64,000 bases of DNA from Undaria pinnatifida (Eukaryota > Sar > Phaeophyceae > Laminariales > Alariaceae). The stretch is from NCBI GenBank assembly GCA_012845835.1, contig JABAKD010000018.1:9587759-9651758 (forward strand), written 5' to 3'. Under the pieces are notes generated by a model that was given only the letters and a program-made list of their open reading frames with translations, searched no databases and had not been told where the DNA came from. Shown piece by piece: positions 10,816 through 23,200 of this stretch; position 1 is the stretch's first letter; each line of letters opens with the position of its first letter. Made by a program: the position numbers and the translations under genes.

Positions 10816-13648
10816 CTGTGGGTTGGGATGGAGTGGGGTAGATTGGGTTGGGTTGGGTTGGGTTGGGTTGGGTTGGGTTGGGTTGGGTTGGGTTGGGTTG
10901 GGTTGGGTTGGGTTGGGTTGGGTTGGGTTGGGTTGGGTTGGGTTGGGTTGGGTTGGGTTGGGTTGGGTTGGGTTGGGTTGGGTTGGGTTGGGTTGGGTTG
11001 GGTTGGGTTGGGTTGGGTTGGGTTGGGTTGGGTTGGGTTGGGTTGGGTTGGGTTGGGTTGGGTTGGGTTGGGTTGGGTTGGGTTGGGTTGGGTTGGGATG
11101 GATTGGGTTGGGTTGAGTGGGGTGGGTTGGGTTTGGGTGGGGTAGGTGGATGGGTGGGTAGGTCGGTGAGTCAGATGGTTGGCCGGGTAGACAACACTTA
11201 TCAACGTTCACTTGCTCGTGTGGTTTTGCAGTATATTCTGTGTTTATGCAACTCAATGAACACGCTCTTCATTTTTCTTGGTTTGCAACCACGGCCTGAT
11301 GACTACCAGGTATATCACACCAAGTACATACGTAATAATGAGATACGGTGACAACAACTAGAGAAATGACCACAAATGTCGTAGTATCAACCACCACCAC
11401 CACCACGATTACCATGTGTCGGATCGGATCGGATCAGGGCAACCACCAGTACCGCAACCACCATCACAATCACCATTACTATCACCATTACAACGACCAA
11501 CACTACCACCAACATCGCCAACACCACCACCGCCAGCTCACCTTTGGCACACTGGCCATTGCCACCTCGTCAGAAGCTTCCAGAAACAATACCATCGCAC
11601 AGGACGGGAGTATCCACTTGTAATTGGGAGGGGGTGAGTCCATGCCATTGCGCGTCATCAGCCGGGCAAAGTACGGCTCCTCCCGCATGTCTGGCATCTG
11701 GCGTTGCAGAAGACAAGTTGAACGCGAAGAGAAAAATACCAACACACAATAAAACAACATAAAAACGACATAAAGCAACATATTTTTTTCGTAGTGACAG
11801 TGTTGCTCCGAACCGGCGAATCCAATACTTGTACGAACGATACTGGGGGGTCCTACCGATGGATAGACAATTAGGACCGGGCGCAATGGGAAGCAGTGAC
11901 GACCACCCTCGAGGCACCAAGCGTCTCGCGTGCGGAGCTCCGCGACTACAATGGAGCACACGAGCTGAACGACGCTTCCCTTGCCGGTTGATAGGCCTAC
12001 GGTAGAGGCTAGTCTAATGCCCTGGTTTCTCCCACCCACCCGCCCCTTCGTCGTCTGAGGGTGGGTTGAACGGAGCAGCCGCATATACACGGTGTTGACT
12101 ACACAGCATTCTACTTATTGTCATTGTTTGCGTTTGACTGGTAGCGATTCGGGGATAGGGATATGTCAATTGTTTACTACCATTGGAGTCTCGGTCGTCC
12201 GAGACTGCGTATGTTCGAGCCCCGGCCAGTAGGCTGGGGAGAGAACCTATCGGGTTCTGGCAGCAGTACGATAGGAGACGAGAAGCAGCGGCTGATGCCG
12301 CGGCTCTCGTGTTACGCCAGTGGAGCCTCCCCCAGCGTCGAAATCATATTAACACGGCAATTCAAAGGATGTAATACAAACCGAAACCGACCATTAAAAG
12401 AAAAGAAGGAAGCGTGGAAACAAGCCCAACAAAAGCAAGCGTAAAAAATTGGATGACACGAGACAAAAAAACTCAAGCTTACCTAAATCAAGAAAAACGA
12501 ATCTAACGACGGCGGTACAGCGTAAACCAAACACGACAAAAGGTAAAAAAAGTGCCAGATATGATACGCCATATCACTTTTACGGGCATTCTCGCATCTC
12601 ACAGCCGAGATGTCTTTCAACCTGTACACAGGCTAGTTTACGCTAAAAGCTTGTTTTTGTTTTCATCCAAAATTCCGCTTGCAATATCTACTCGAATACC
12701 ACATATTTGGCATTATAACGATCCCCATGAACAACGGAAGAGGGCGACATGGACGGACTTTTGTTTAAGGCGTAGGGCTGGTGCTGGCGGTGAGAATGTC
12801 ATACCCCGACCCCCCAGCCACCACAGACCTACAGTAAGGTCATGGATAGTTGCGCGTTTCCATTCGTAGGAAGGAGTGTTTTCCCCATACTTTTTTCCCG
12901 ACCTGGCCGCTTCCCCGTACTCCAAGGCATGTATGTCTGTAAAACAGTTCGCGCAACATTAGCAGGATTTGACTGCGTAGAACCATTGTGCAATCATACT
13001 TAATGCCCTAAAATCGATCCTACGCTGAAACTGCTGGTAAGCAAATACACGACGATACGTAAATTATACAAGCTTCACCCCGCACACAAGTTCTAACGTT
13101 CATGTCTTTTTCAAAACAGACCCTGACACATTGCACACGTGTTCTGTGAACACTTGCTGAAGATGTGATGAACGGTGTTTGTCTTGTTTTGTTGTTAACC
13201 GCCGATTGATACTCGGTCTTGAGAGGCGGAAACTTCCATGATTTCCTTGATGACAAAAATTCAGGGAAAAACAGAAACAAAAAGGCACACCCCGTCCCTT
13301 GATTGTTGGCGGAGGCTCATGGAACCCGTGTGCAAGACGTCATCGCCCGATGCGTCAAAACGGCATGTGTATACTATTTATCTTGAACCAGCACATATTA
13401 ACAGGTATTTAAACACAATGGAATACATCACACAAGGGCCGAGCTACCCCCCCGTCGCTAACAAGTCACAACTCACCTCCATGCGAAAGTTGAGGCGTTC
13501 CAGGGAGATCATCCCCAGCGACCACTTAACGGCGTCCAACATCACGGGCAGCCACGGGTACGGCTCAGTCAAATTGAGACCACCGCTACCGCTACCGCCA
13601 CCGAGGGAAACACGGGCGATGTTTGTCCTCTCCGAGTCAAGGACATAC
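10547..13648 (-). CDS. Gene Y: unrecognised protein, three linked exons
   Basis: Exons are 13648-13477, 11697-11542 and 10815-10547. The two junctions are phase 0 with GAG|GTGAGT and AAG|GTGAGC donors. Codons are GC-rich and the peptide is of mixed, ordered composition: LTEPYPWLPVMLDAVKWSLG, LERLNFRME, MPDMREEPYFARLMTRNGMD, ILPSCAMVLFLEASDE, then RTPDRAAVNSVRCMAYNEAN and KKEAFDDITAAVFTLNRKR. I do not recognise the family. The first exon opens in phase 2, so the start lies upstream, possibly beyond 14 kb. The last donor (GTAACT) is phase 2. A much better donor (GAG|GTAAGT) stands about 25 bp beyond in another frame, so the border or a frameshift needs checking. The third exon's acceptor is preceded by a run of CCCAA repeats. 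Gene Y may be the 3' part of gene X. Confidence 0.65.
10842..11097. repeat. TTGGG pentanucleotide satellite, ~51 copies
   Basis: Nearly perfect TTGGG units over about 254 bp with degenerate edges on both sides. The plus strand is G-quadruplex-prone. On the minus strand the CCCAA run lies directly upstream of the gene Y exon c acceptor. Confidence 0.95.
11542..11697 (-). CDS. Gene Y exon b
   Basis: The acceptor is AACGCCAG|ATG and the donor CCAAAG|GTGAGC. Encodes MPDMREEPYFARLMTRNGMD and a hydrophobic segment. Confidence 0.65.
11700..13470. other. Gene Y intron, no other gene seen
   Basis: Intron between gene Y exons a and b. No repeat family member recognised here. Short plus-strand frames have no support. 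Confidence 0.45.
13477..13648 (-). CDS. Gene Y exon a
   Basis: The acceptor is CCTCCCACCTAG|GTA and the donor ATGGAG|GTGAGT. Encodes YVLDSERTNIARVSLGGGSG and then a hydrophobic, aromatic stretch. Confidence 0.65.
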
Positions 13649-13694
13649 CTAGGTGGGAGGTAGAAGTCTTCGTCGTGTGGATTCTGGTTTCGTA

Positions 13695-13696
<2 letters not shown>

Positions 13697-13721
<25 letters not shown>
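13697..13721. repeat. G25 homopolymer
   Basis: Uninterrupted G run about 50 bp upstream of the gene Y exon a acceptor, which on the minus strand makes it a C tract. Confidence 0.9.
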
Positions 13722-13725
<4 letters not shown>

Positions 13726-14507
13726 CGTACGGGATAATGCGGGGGAGGGAGGGGAGGGCGTGGGAGGATGAAGAGGCGGGAGCGGAGGCAGGGGGGTGGC
13801 GTGTGATATTGGGGAGGCAGGGGGGGGGGATAAGACGCAGAAGTCGGAAGGGGATCACACACATACATACATACTTCGAAGGATATTATATACCTGGTAC
13901 CTGGTATTTTTTTTCGTGCGCCTGTATGGAAGACTATTGCGAGGGAACAGAGGCTGTAAAAGGCCGGCGAGGACGGGGGGCAAGGACGAGAGGGGGGTGA
14001 AGGGGTCGCTATTCTGATCATGGTAGTTAAAGAATCTCGGAAGACCGGCGAGAAAATGAGCTTTCGCGGGGGACAAAGCGACGGCCGGAGGGGGGAAGGG
14101 CTTATCGGTTGGGAAGCCGACGTCGAGAATAATCGTAAGAGAATACTACAGCGTTAAGGTTGGGGGATAGGCGCGCCTGTTGCGGGTTAGCGTTCCACTC
14201 TACGCCTGTCAAACAGAAGACTCGATTCCGAGCCCACATCGAGCACAGCCCTCCACCACAAAAGGAAATCAGGTGTAGAGCGGTGTCCTAACGACTAACA
14301 CGTAAAAGGTCGACCACCGCCCCCCCCAGGCCCGGCTCTCGTCCCGCCGGCCTTTCTTAAATACAATAATCTACCGCAATATGCTAGCAAATGCCCCCCG
14401 GGGCGTTGCGATTGTGCAAGCGTGAAAAGCCAACCCGGATCGTTCGCGATGGGCCGGGCCGTGTTTTCGCATTGAAATTTCAAATGCGGGGCATCTACTC
14501 CGGCGTA

Positions 14508-16974
14508 TCATCGTTGTCGCTGACACCGGTGCCCCAGGGCGTTTACTCTGGGCATTGCGTTTACGACAATTATTATTACGGGATTCACCTTGCTCCTGGC
14601 TCCAGCCCCGGCATGAGCAGCAGCAGCGTTAGCGGATTCCGCCTCAGTGGGGGCGAAGGAAACTTTTTTCATACTGCGGGGGGTGACGTGGGTCTTGCTC
14701 TTTTCCCTGGCCAAGCAAGAGCGAAGTTTCTTCTTTCCGGCACGCGAAAAGGCCCGAGGCGCTCTCGAAGACGCGACGCCAGTTGTGGCGACGGCGACGT
14801 CTCCAATACCATAAACTCGCCCGACACCACCAACGTCATCACCTCTACCATCTTCATCAACACCCCCCACGCCACCACCTTCACCACTTGCGCCAACACC
14901 ACCAACGTCATCACATTTTCCACCCTCACCGACACCACCATCGCCCTCCCAAGCCTGGTACGACTCGTTACCACCTTCAACACTACCAGCCATTGCATCC
15001 CGACCCTCCACAGTAGACGCCGGGCAGCCACTGCCACCGTTCGACCGCTTTCTGTTCGAGTACAGCTGGTCGTCAACCTCTCCAACCTTCACCAAGACCA
15101 CCAAAGAAGGGTCAGGCCGTGCCACCTCTGAGTCAACGCTGGCCTGTGCCTCGAGGTGGGCACAACTAGGTTCGATCAGCCCTTCGCCCAGAGCTTGGCT
15201 GAGGTCCTCAAATGAGGCGGCCACGGCATCGTCGGCAGCAGTGCCGTTCCCAGAGAAGCTTTCAGCCGAGGCGCATCCTCCAGCAACACTTCCCGTGCTC
15301 TCCGCGTCCTCCTTAGGGCTGAACCTATAGTCCAACGCGTCCGAGCTGTCTGTCCCGGCCCCCCACTCACCGGCAACTTCCTCATCACAGCCGTACACCG
15401 CAGATGCTGCGGTGGCGGTAGAGTCAGGCGAGGCAGCGTCCGCCGCGGGAGATGCCCTCGAAGGGCCGAAGAGGGAGGGGACCATCGGCTCTCTCTGCGT
15501 GACGGAGTTCCCCAGGCCAGGGCGGTTCTCATTCCCACTCTCATTCCCGTTGCCGCCTCCGTTCCCATTACCGTTCCTATTCCCATTCCCGCTGCCACTC
15601 CCATCTCCATTCCCGTTCCCATCCCCGTTCATGTATTTCTTCGGCGCCGGCGCAGCGAGCACCCCCTCGCTCGCCACCGCCTTAGCCGCAGAGCGCACTG
15701 CATCCGCTGCTAGATCCTCCGGTGCGGCGAGCAACGCGTCCACGTCAATACTGCCGGTCTCCGCCTCCGTCCTCACAAGATGAGCCTTTCCGTCGCAAGC
15801 CGCAGTTCCCTCGTTCCCCCCGCCGCTGCCGTTGCTACCTCCTCTACCGCCGCCACTGCCACCGCTGCCGTCGCGACTGGTCCGAGACTTGTCAGTGCGA
15901 GAGGCAAGCCCCCCGGAAATCACGGCGTCTACCTGCGCGGAGCTCATGGCTGGTTCATATTCTAGGGGTGCCGCCGCCACAGCCCGCAGGGAAGCATCGG
16001 AACGAGTCGGGACCTCGACATCTACCTTGTGGTTGGTCGACGCCGAGCGGGTCTCCATCAGTCTACCGGAAGGTAACTGTCGGGTGACCGAAGAAGCTGC
16101 CGGAGCCGCCGACGGCGAAGCCTGCACCGGAGCCGGAGACGGAGTAGAGCCCAAGGGGGAAGTGAGCGGCCGTCGGAAAGCAGAGGATGCTCCCTGGCAA
16201 TCGTCAGTTGCCATATCATCTGGCACCACCGCTGTCGCATCTTCCCTGGGCACCACTTCAGCTGCCGACGTCGGCTGAGGGTGGCCCGTCAAAGCCTCCC
16301 CGGGCGGTGAGAAACCCTGCTGGATGCCCTTTGCAGCCGGAACCCTCGAGGAAATCGTAGGCGGGAGGGGCACCTCTTCCACCGTCACCGCTACGGCCGC
16401 TACGGCCGCCACCGCCGCTATCGCCGTCGCCGCTACTGCCGCTACCGCCGCCGCTACCGCCGCAGAGGCAATCGCCGCCGTCTTTACAACCGTTACCACC
16501 ACCACTTCTTCCGGAAGGGGAGAAGAAGGCCACAGTTGCGGAGGGGTCTGCCTGGGCAAGATCTCTGCGGGCATCTGCACCGTGACCGCGGGTCGGCGGG
16601 GGTGGTGCTTTTCCTCCTGATCCTCTGTAGGCGATTCCTTTGTGCTGTCAGACAAATGAATAGCGTCAATCCTACGCCTCTCCGCCCGAAATTCACGCTC
16701 CTGCTCGCGTATGTTCTGAATCATTTGAAGCTTTTCGGCGCGCAGCAGCTGCTGCAGCACCAGCTCCTGTTCCTGATCCTGCTTCTGCCGCAGCTGTTGC
16801 CGCTCCCTCTGCTGTTGCTCACGCTGCTGTTGCTGCTGCTGCCTCTTCTTCTTCTTCTGATGCTTCAGCTCCTGCTGCTGCTTGCGCTGTTGTTGCCGCC
16901 TCCTGTTCTCCTCCGTCTCCTGCTGCTTTTGCTGCTGCTGCCTCTGCTGCTCCCGCTGCTGCTGCTGCTGCTCC

Positions 16975-17010
<36 letters not shown>

Positions 17011-17046
17011 CGCTGCTGCTGTTGCTCCCGCTGCTGCTGTTGCTCC

Positions 17047-17082
<36 letters not shown>

Positions 17083-17294
17083 CGCTCCTGCTGCTGCTGC
17101 TGCTCCCGCTCCTGCTGCTGCTCCCGCTGCTGCTGCTGCTTCTCCCGCTGCTGCTGCTGCTCCCGCTGCTGCTGCTGCTGCTCCCGCTCCTGCTGCTGCT
17201 CCCGCTGCTCCCGCTCCTGCTGCTTCTGATCCCGCTGGTGCTGGTGCTGGTCGCGCTCTTGCTCCCTTGATTGATGCTGCTCGAGCGGTTCTTT
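14508..17294 (-). CDS. Gene X exon 8, Gln-rich coiled coil and disordered tail
   Basis: The acceptor is TTACCCCAG|AAA. The first about 210 residues are Gln/Glu/Arg repeats built on a CAG run (about 16960-17220 on the plus strand as CTG), ending LLRAEKLQMIQNIREQEREF. Then comes an Ala/Gly/Ser tail with an Asn-Gly repeat (about 15520-15635), an acidic region and KKVSFAP. The frame stays open for 2.7 kb. The segment at about 15100-15480 has a decayed relative at 6-7 kb. Confidence 0.7.
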
Positions 17295-20200
17295 CTGGGG
17301 TAACATGGTGACAGTTTTTCCGGCACATGGTGGGTGCGCGAAGGGTCGGACGAGGGGGGGGAGAGAAAGAAAGAGTTAGTGAGAGAAAGAGGGAGGGGGG
17401 AAGAGGTGCTTTGACAGGGGCAGAAGAGAAAGACAAAAAGACCGACTGACAAACAGACAGGCAGCTAGACAGCAAGCCTCAATCATAAAGGAGTACAGCA
17501 AGCCCATCCACCCGCCACCCCCCCTTCCCATCATGATCTCACCGTGCGCTCACTGCCAGAACCATGCGGCCTCGTCCCCCTCCCACGACCACCACCACCG
17601 CCGCCACGGCCACGGCCACGGCCACGGCCACGGCCACGGCCACGGCCACGGCCACCGCCACAGCCATCGCCACGGCCACCGCCACGGCCACCGCCACCGC
17701 CACGGCCACCGCCACCGCCACGGCCACGGCTACTGCCACCTCCACCGTCCTCGAAGTGAACCCGAGGGGTCCGGAGCGCTCTCTCCGACGCGCATACAGT
17801 CGCTTCTTCCTTCGACACCGCTACCGTTGCTGCTACCGCCGCCGATGATATCACCATTGCCGCCACAACCGATTCACCGGCGCTGGCATTAGATCGCCGG
17901 GTTCTGCCCGCTTCCACCACGGGCACAGTGCGAGAAGAATAATTAGGCACACGCGGTGACGGTAGCGCCAGCGGGGCGGGAGCAGTGACAACGCGGGGAG
18001 GGCTGGCGCTGGAAGCATTTACGACGTCCCTTGACCGCGAGCGGAGAGGGCGTTGAGGCATGCGGGACTTTCGAGCAGCTTCGAGCTCCTGGTTTGCACC
18101 GGGCGTATGTGCGAGCGGCGGTTTCGAAAAAATAATTGCATCGAGGGCGTGAGCGGGGGCAGGGGCGGGGGCGCAACGGATAGGCGGGAGGGGGGTTAGT
18201 GTTCTCGGCGTATCATTGGTCCGCGGTATCCGCGTAGGACAGTATTTTTTTTTGAGTTGAGTCGCGCCGAGAAAGCGTAAGAGAAAGAGAAAGATTCAAC
18301 GACAGGGTATAGAAAGAAGAGCTCCACTCGACAAGTAAAAACATCCTTTTAAAAAGATCTGTTCCCTGAACAAGAAAATGAAAGCAGTAACTTCAACACC
18401 AATCTTACCTGGAGCGCACGCTTTGTTTTCGCAGCGCGTCCCAGGCTGTCCTTTTCTTTCTTCTCCTTTGCGCACCGAGCCTCGCTCCTCTTCCTGATAA
18501 GTCCAGGGGGTAGAGTGATGAATATTTGATGCCCCGATTGGTTGGTCGACTGGCTTGATGGGCTCAATGGTTGATTGAAATAGTGTTTGGTTGGATTCAT
18601 TGGTGGATTCATTGGTTGGCATAGCGACTTATTAGTCGATTGGTGTTTTGATCTAATACATTGATTGGTTGATTGGTTGGTTGGTTGGTTGGTCGGTTGG
18701 TTGATAGATGGAAAAGTCTGGCTAGTTGGTTGATTGACTGGCTGGTTGAAGTGTGTGGTCAGGTTGGTTGGTTGCCTATCATGACACTGGATGATAGGTA
18801 AAAAACGAATAACCGGCACCAGTAGCGGCCTTCCACAAAAACGGGACACCATTTCCAACATCGGTAAAATTCAATATACAAAATTGCTTCGTACTGTCTG
18901 TCTGCCTATTTCCCACTTACTGTCTGCCTACGGCATGCCCATTTCTACCTGTTATCTGCCTACTTGCACGTACCTTTCCATGAAAGCCAAAAGCTCGCTG
19001 CGCTTCTCCTTCGAATTGCACAGCTCATGCCCCTCCGTCTCTCTGGGTTGCCGCGTGGCCGCCTCAATCTCCACCGATCGACGGCGCGACGTCACAACAC
19101 TGTCACCGCCGCGACCATCCCTGCGTGTGCCTTGATCACCCCCACCTCCGCCACGGCTGAGGCCGCGGCCACCGCCGACTCCACCACCCCGAGGGGTGGA
19201 CCTAGCCCTGACCCCACCTTTGTGGCCGTGCGCGCTGGGCACAGACAGACATGGTGGCGGAACAGTGGAGAGAGGAAGGAGAGGGGTTTAGAGGAAAAGT
19301 GAGGCATTTCTTTATCGCCGGACATAGCTGTTCCGTTGTGTGTATGTTTGTAGGCCGCCATTATAGGGTTGGCTGACCGGTCAATCCATGTGCCATCGAA
19401 CCGTGACATGTTGCACGCTGCTACCTATCGGGATATGTATCGAACGATAAATTAGTTCGATATGAACACAACGCCGATAAACAAACACAACAATAGATAC
19501 GAGTTTGGTATTCGGTACACCGAAGTTTAAAACGATACATCGACGTACGATAGCTCTATACCAATGTGTTCGATATTTCGGTATATCGAAACTTTCCATA
19601 CATTAATGCTCACTTGAAACAGGGTTCCAGGCTCCCACCCGTGCCGACCACATTCTTCCCAGCTCTGGCAGCATGGCCACGCCCAAGCCCATGCTCAAAC
19701 CCCGTCTCGCGCTCGCCGGCGCCCCTACCCCTTCCACCGCTTCGCCTCCCCAACTCCACAACCCCTCCCTTGCCTGTGGTGGTCGCGTGACTCTCCGGAA
19801 CACCACCGCTACCACCACGACCGACGTTACCACCGTCGATGGCGTCATCGAGGATGCGCCGCCTCAGGATGGGCACCGAAGATTTCCCCTCGCAGATCGA
19901 CCGCACCTCGGGTCCGGCCATGTGGGTGGACGGAGAAGGCGAAGAGCGGTGAGGGAGGCGGCGGGACAAGTCGCGGCGGCATCGATTTCCACCCCCGCCA
20001 CCACCAGCACCAGTAACACCTAGACCACCAACACCACTAGCAACACCGAGACCGCCAACGTCACCGACACCAACACTACCCATACCACCAAACCTGCCAC
20101 CGCCGACACCAACGCCACCACTGCCACCAACACCACCAACACCACCAACACCAACACCAGCACCAACACCAATGCCACCAACAACACCACTAGCACCGCC

Positions 20201-23200
20201 ACCAACACCACCACCACCACTGCTTACACCAATACCATCAACACCAGCACCATCACGATCACCCACACCAGCACCAACACCACCACCCCCAACACCACAA
20301 CCCCCAACACCACCACCACCAACACCACCACCAACATCACCATCATCACCACCACCCACACCATCGCGGACACTACCACCATCAACACCAACACCAACAC
20401 CACCACCGCCACCATCACCCACACGAACGCCAACACCAACACCACCAACACCATTGCCGCCGCCACCGCCGCCGCCGTGGACGTTTGCCCGGACCTTCAC
20501 GCCCTCGCGCCGCTGCTGCGAGGCCGACCGAGACGTTGAGGCGCCGCGCGTAGACGCCACCCCGGATCCGAACGCGACCCGACCCGCCCCGAATCCCGAA
20601 CCCACACCCACTGTGACCTGACCCCGAACACGAGCCTTGTTGCCGCCGGTGCCAATGCCGCCGTCCCCGCCCTGATCCCTGCCTTCGCCGCCGCGACGCC
20701 TGAAACCGTCGGCGGCGACTGCGACGGCGGCGGTACCTCCGACGGAACCAACGGTGCAACGCTCTCGGGCCCGCTGCGGCGCTCGGCCGGGGGGGGAAGA
20801 CCGCGCCCGCCTGTGGCCGCCTCCTCCTCCTCCTCCTCCTCCTCCTCTTTCTCCAGCACCTACGGCATAGCCACTAGTGTGGCCTACAGCGTTGCTTCCG
20901 GCACTATCACCGGCGGGATTCGCGCTGCGAGATCGCACGGAGTTTTTCCTTGGGCCGGCGGCGTTGTCTTTTCTAGCCCGTGTCGCAAGCGCTTTCGCGT
21001 TGTCGTGCCACCGCACGAGGTTTTCTCGCTTTTGTCGCTCCTGGAACAACCGCCGTTGATAAATTAAGGTGGGACTGGGTTGGGAGTTACGCGGCTGATC
21101 AACCAACAGGCGGTACATAGCATGGCGGAATTGGGGGTTATGCGGGTTATCATTCTAAATACGGCGCATACCAGGACGGGTTTGGGGGCTATGTGGCTGC
21201 TCAACCAAAACGCGGTACATGGCAGGGCGGGGATACTTGTATACCAGGGCAGGGTTTCGGGTTCAAACTTGAGAACTTCAACCTCTAGCGTTCTCTTGTA
21301 ATAGTTACCAAAACCCAGGTACAATGACCAAATAATTGAGATTGAGAAGAGAGGGATCCAGGAGATTCATGGGCCTCCAAAATCAATTTTCCGGACAGTT
21401 CAAATTGCGAACAAGAAAGCAGCATCCCAAACAAATTGTACGGGCAGTGCCAATACATAGATAGCACTTGGTATCAATACATCGTTGAGACAATCCCGAC
21501 AGCCTCCGAAACCAACTGCCCAGACAATAAAAACAATAAACAGCATTTGAAACAAGTTATCCGGACACTTTCTAATTATCAAAAGACAGCGTCCGAAACC
21601 ATTTGCTGAGAAAAGTTTAAGCGGTAAACAGTCTTCGAAACAGATTGGTCGGACTACTGAAAACAGAATACAGAATTTAAAACTAATTGTCCGGGTACTT
21701 CCAAACAGTAGACAGCACCCGATATGAAGTGCTACGATAATGCCATCTGGTGGACTCCTGAAGAAGTGATTTGTCCGGGAAATCACAATTACAGCTACAA
21801 ATAATAGATAGTCCCCCAAATCAATTGTCCGGACGGTTCCAACATATGTACAACCTCCGAAATCGATGTCCCAGACAAATCCAATTACTTGAAAAACCGA
21901 CACAACCAATTGTGTATAGGGGAAACGGCCTAGTGGTACAGCGCAACAATCGTCCAGGGTGTGTTTTTAGAAGTTTAATTAATAGCAACAATACGGCATT
22001 ATACTCTAGTATAGTATAAGAGTTGAACTCAGCAACCTTCTCGGAAACAATGTATTAAAAAAAAGAAAAATTACACTTCAGCTGTGAGATCGATCGAAAG
22101 GGATAATAAATCAAAACTCATATTTGCAACCTGCGTGTGATACTTCGATCGCGCGTGTTACGGGGGGGGTGTACCCTCGTGAAGGGAACTGGTCGGCGAT
22201 TCCCCTGCTAAGGATATGGTCAACAGGACTAAGACGTTCAATCTTGTTCTGCGCACGGACACAGCTGTATAATCCGCATTGAGGGGGACAAATATATATA
22301 TTGACCAAACACGCGAGATTTGCGACTGTCTACAGAACGAGGGTTCAGCAGCATCACCACGCGCGTGTAGGTCAACTCGTAACCTGGTGCTTCGTGCCAT
22401 GACATCCCCAGCAGGGGCGGGGGGCGGGGCGAAAATGCGCCACCGAAAAAGCTAGCATACAAAAGGGCAAAAACCAAAAACACGTGTACCTGGTCGGCTG
22501 TGACTCAAAAACAGGTACAGTTTCAAATTAAGACAAAAAGTACAAAGATGCGGCATACGAGCAACTCGATCAGCCGACAAGATATCGTACCTGTTTTTGG
22601 CGTGAAATGACCCAGGTGCACCTATATACGGGTTACTCTGCCTGCGCTTCAACTGTTTCCGGTTGTATTTTCAGGCTTAATAACTTGCCTACAGTGTACA
22701 CATTGTTCCGCTGCTACTTGCGTCATTCTTTCGTTCTGTCGTTCTTGCAGCCTCTTTCGCATTTTCTTTTCCTTCTCAATATGCAACCACTGCCTATCGG
22801 GTATTAACTTTAGATAGTGACGGAACATGAACAACCCCTCTTGATAAAAAATCGGCGACTACGCAGTAAAATTTAAGTGTCTCTGTAAGCAAGTGATTTC
22901 TAGCAAACAAATGTTTTTCTTACTCTCATCCGGTACGTACCTGCTTTGGGTTATTGCCCAATACAACAACTCTTGTGCCGAGGTATGGGAAGGCACGTTA
23001 CCCCGAGCGCTCTTGGCGATGAGCGAAGGGAGATCGGCAGGACAGCATCAGGTATTACTGTTGTATCATAGTCCAGCAAGCAAACAAGCAGTGCTACGCG
23101 TACGGTAAACGAGTCGTAAAATATGGGAAACGGATATGATGGTGTGTGCAGGCCACAAGCACATCGGCATCACGTCGAACTCGATTCTCGTTCGTGCTGC

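Noticed and set aside
10510-11145. Frames of repeated GLGWV or TQPNP type
   Set aside because: Translation of the TTGGG satellite; only the gene Y exon c part of the minus frame is kept.
14391-15131. 246-codon plus-strand frame
   Set aside because: Antisense to gene X exon 8, which has better splice and phase support.
16536-17270. Plus-strand Leu-rich frame
   Set aside because: Antisense shadow of the gene X Gln-rich exon.
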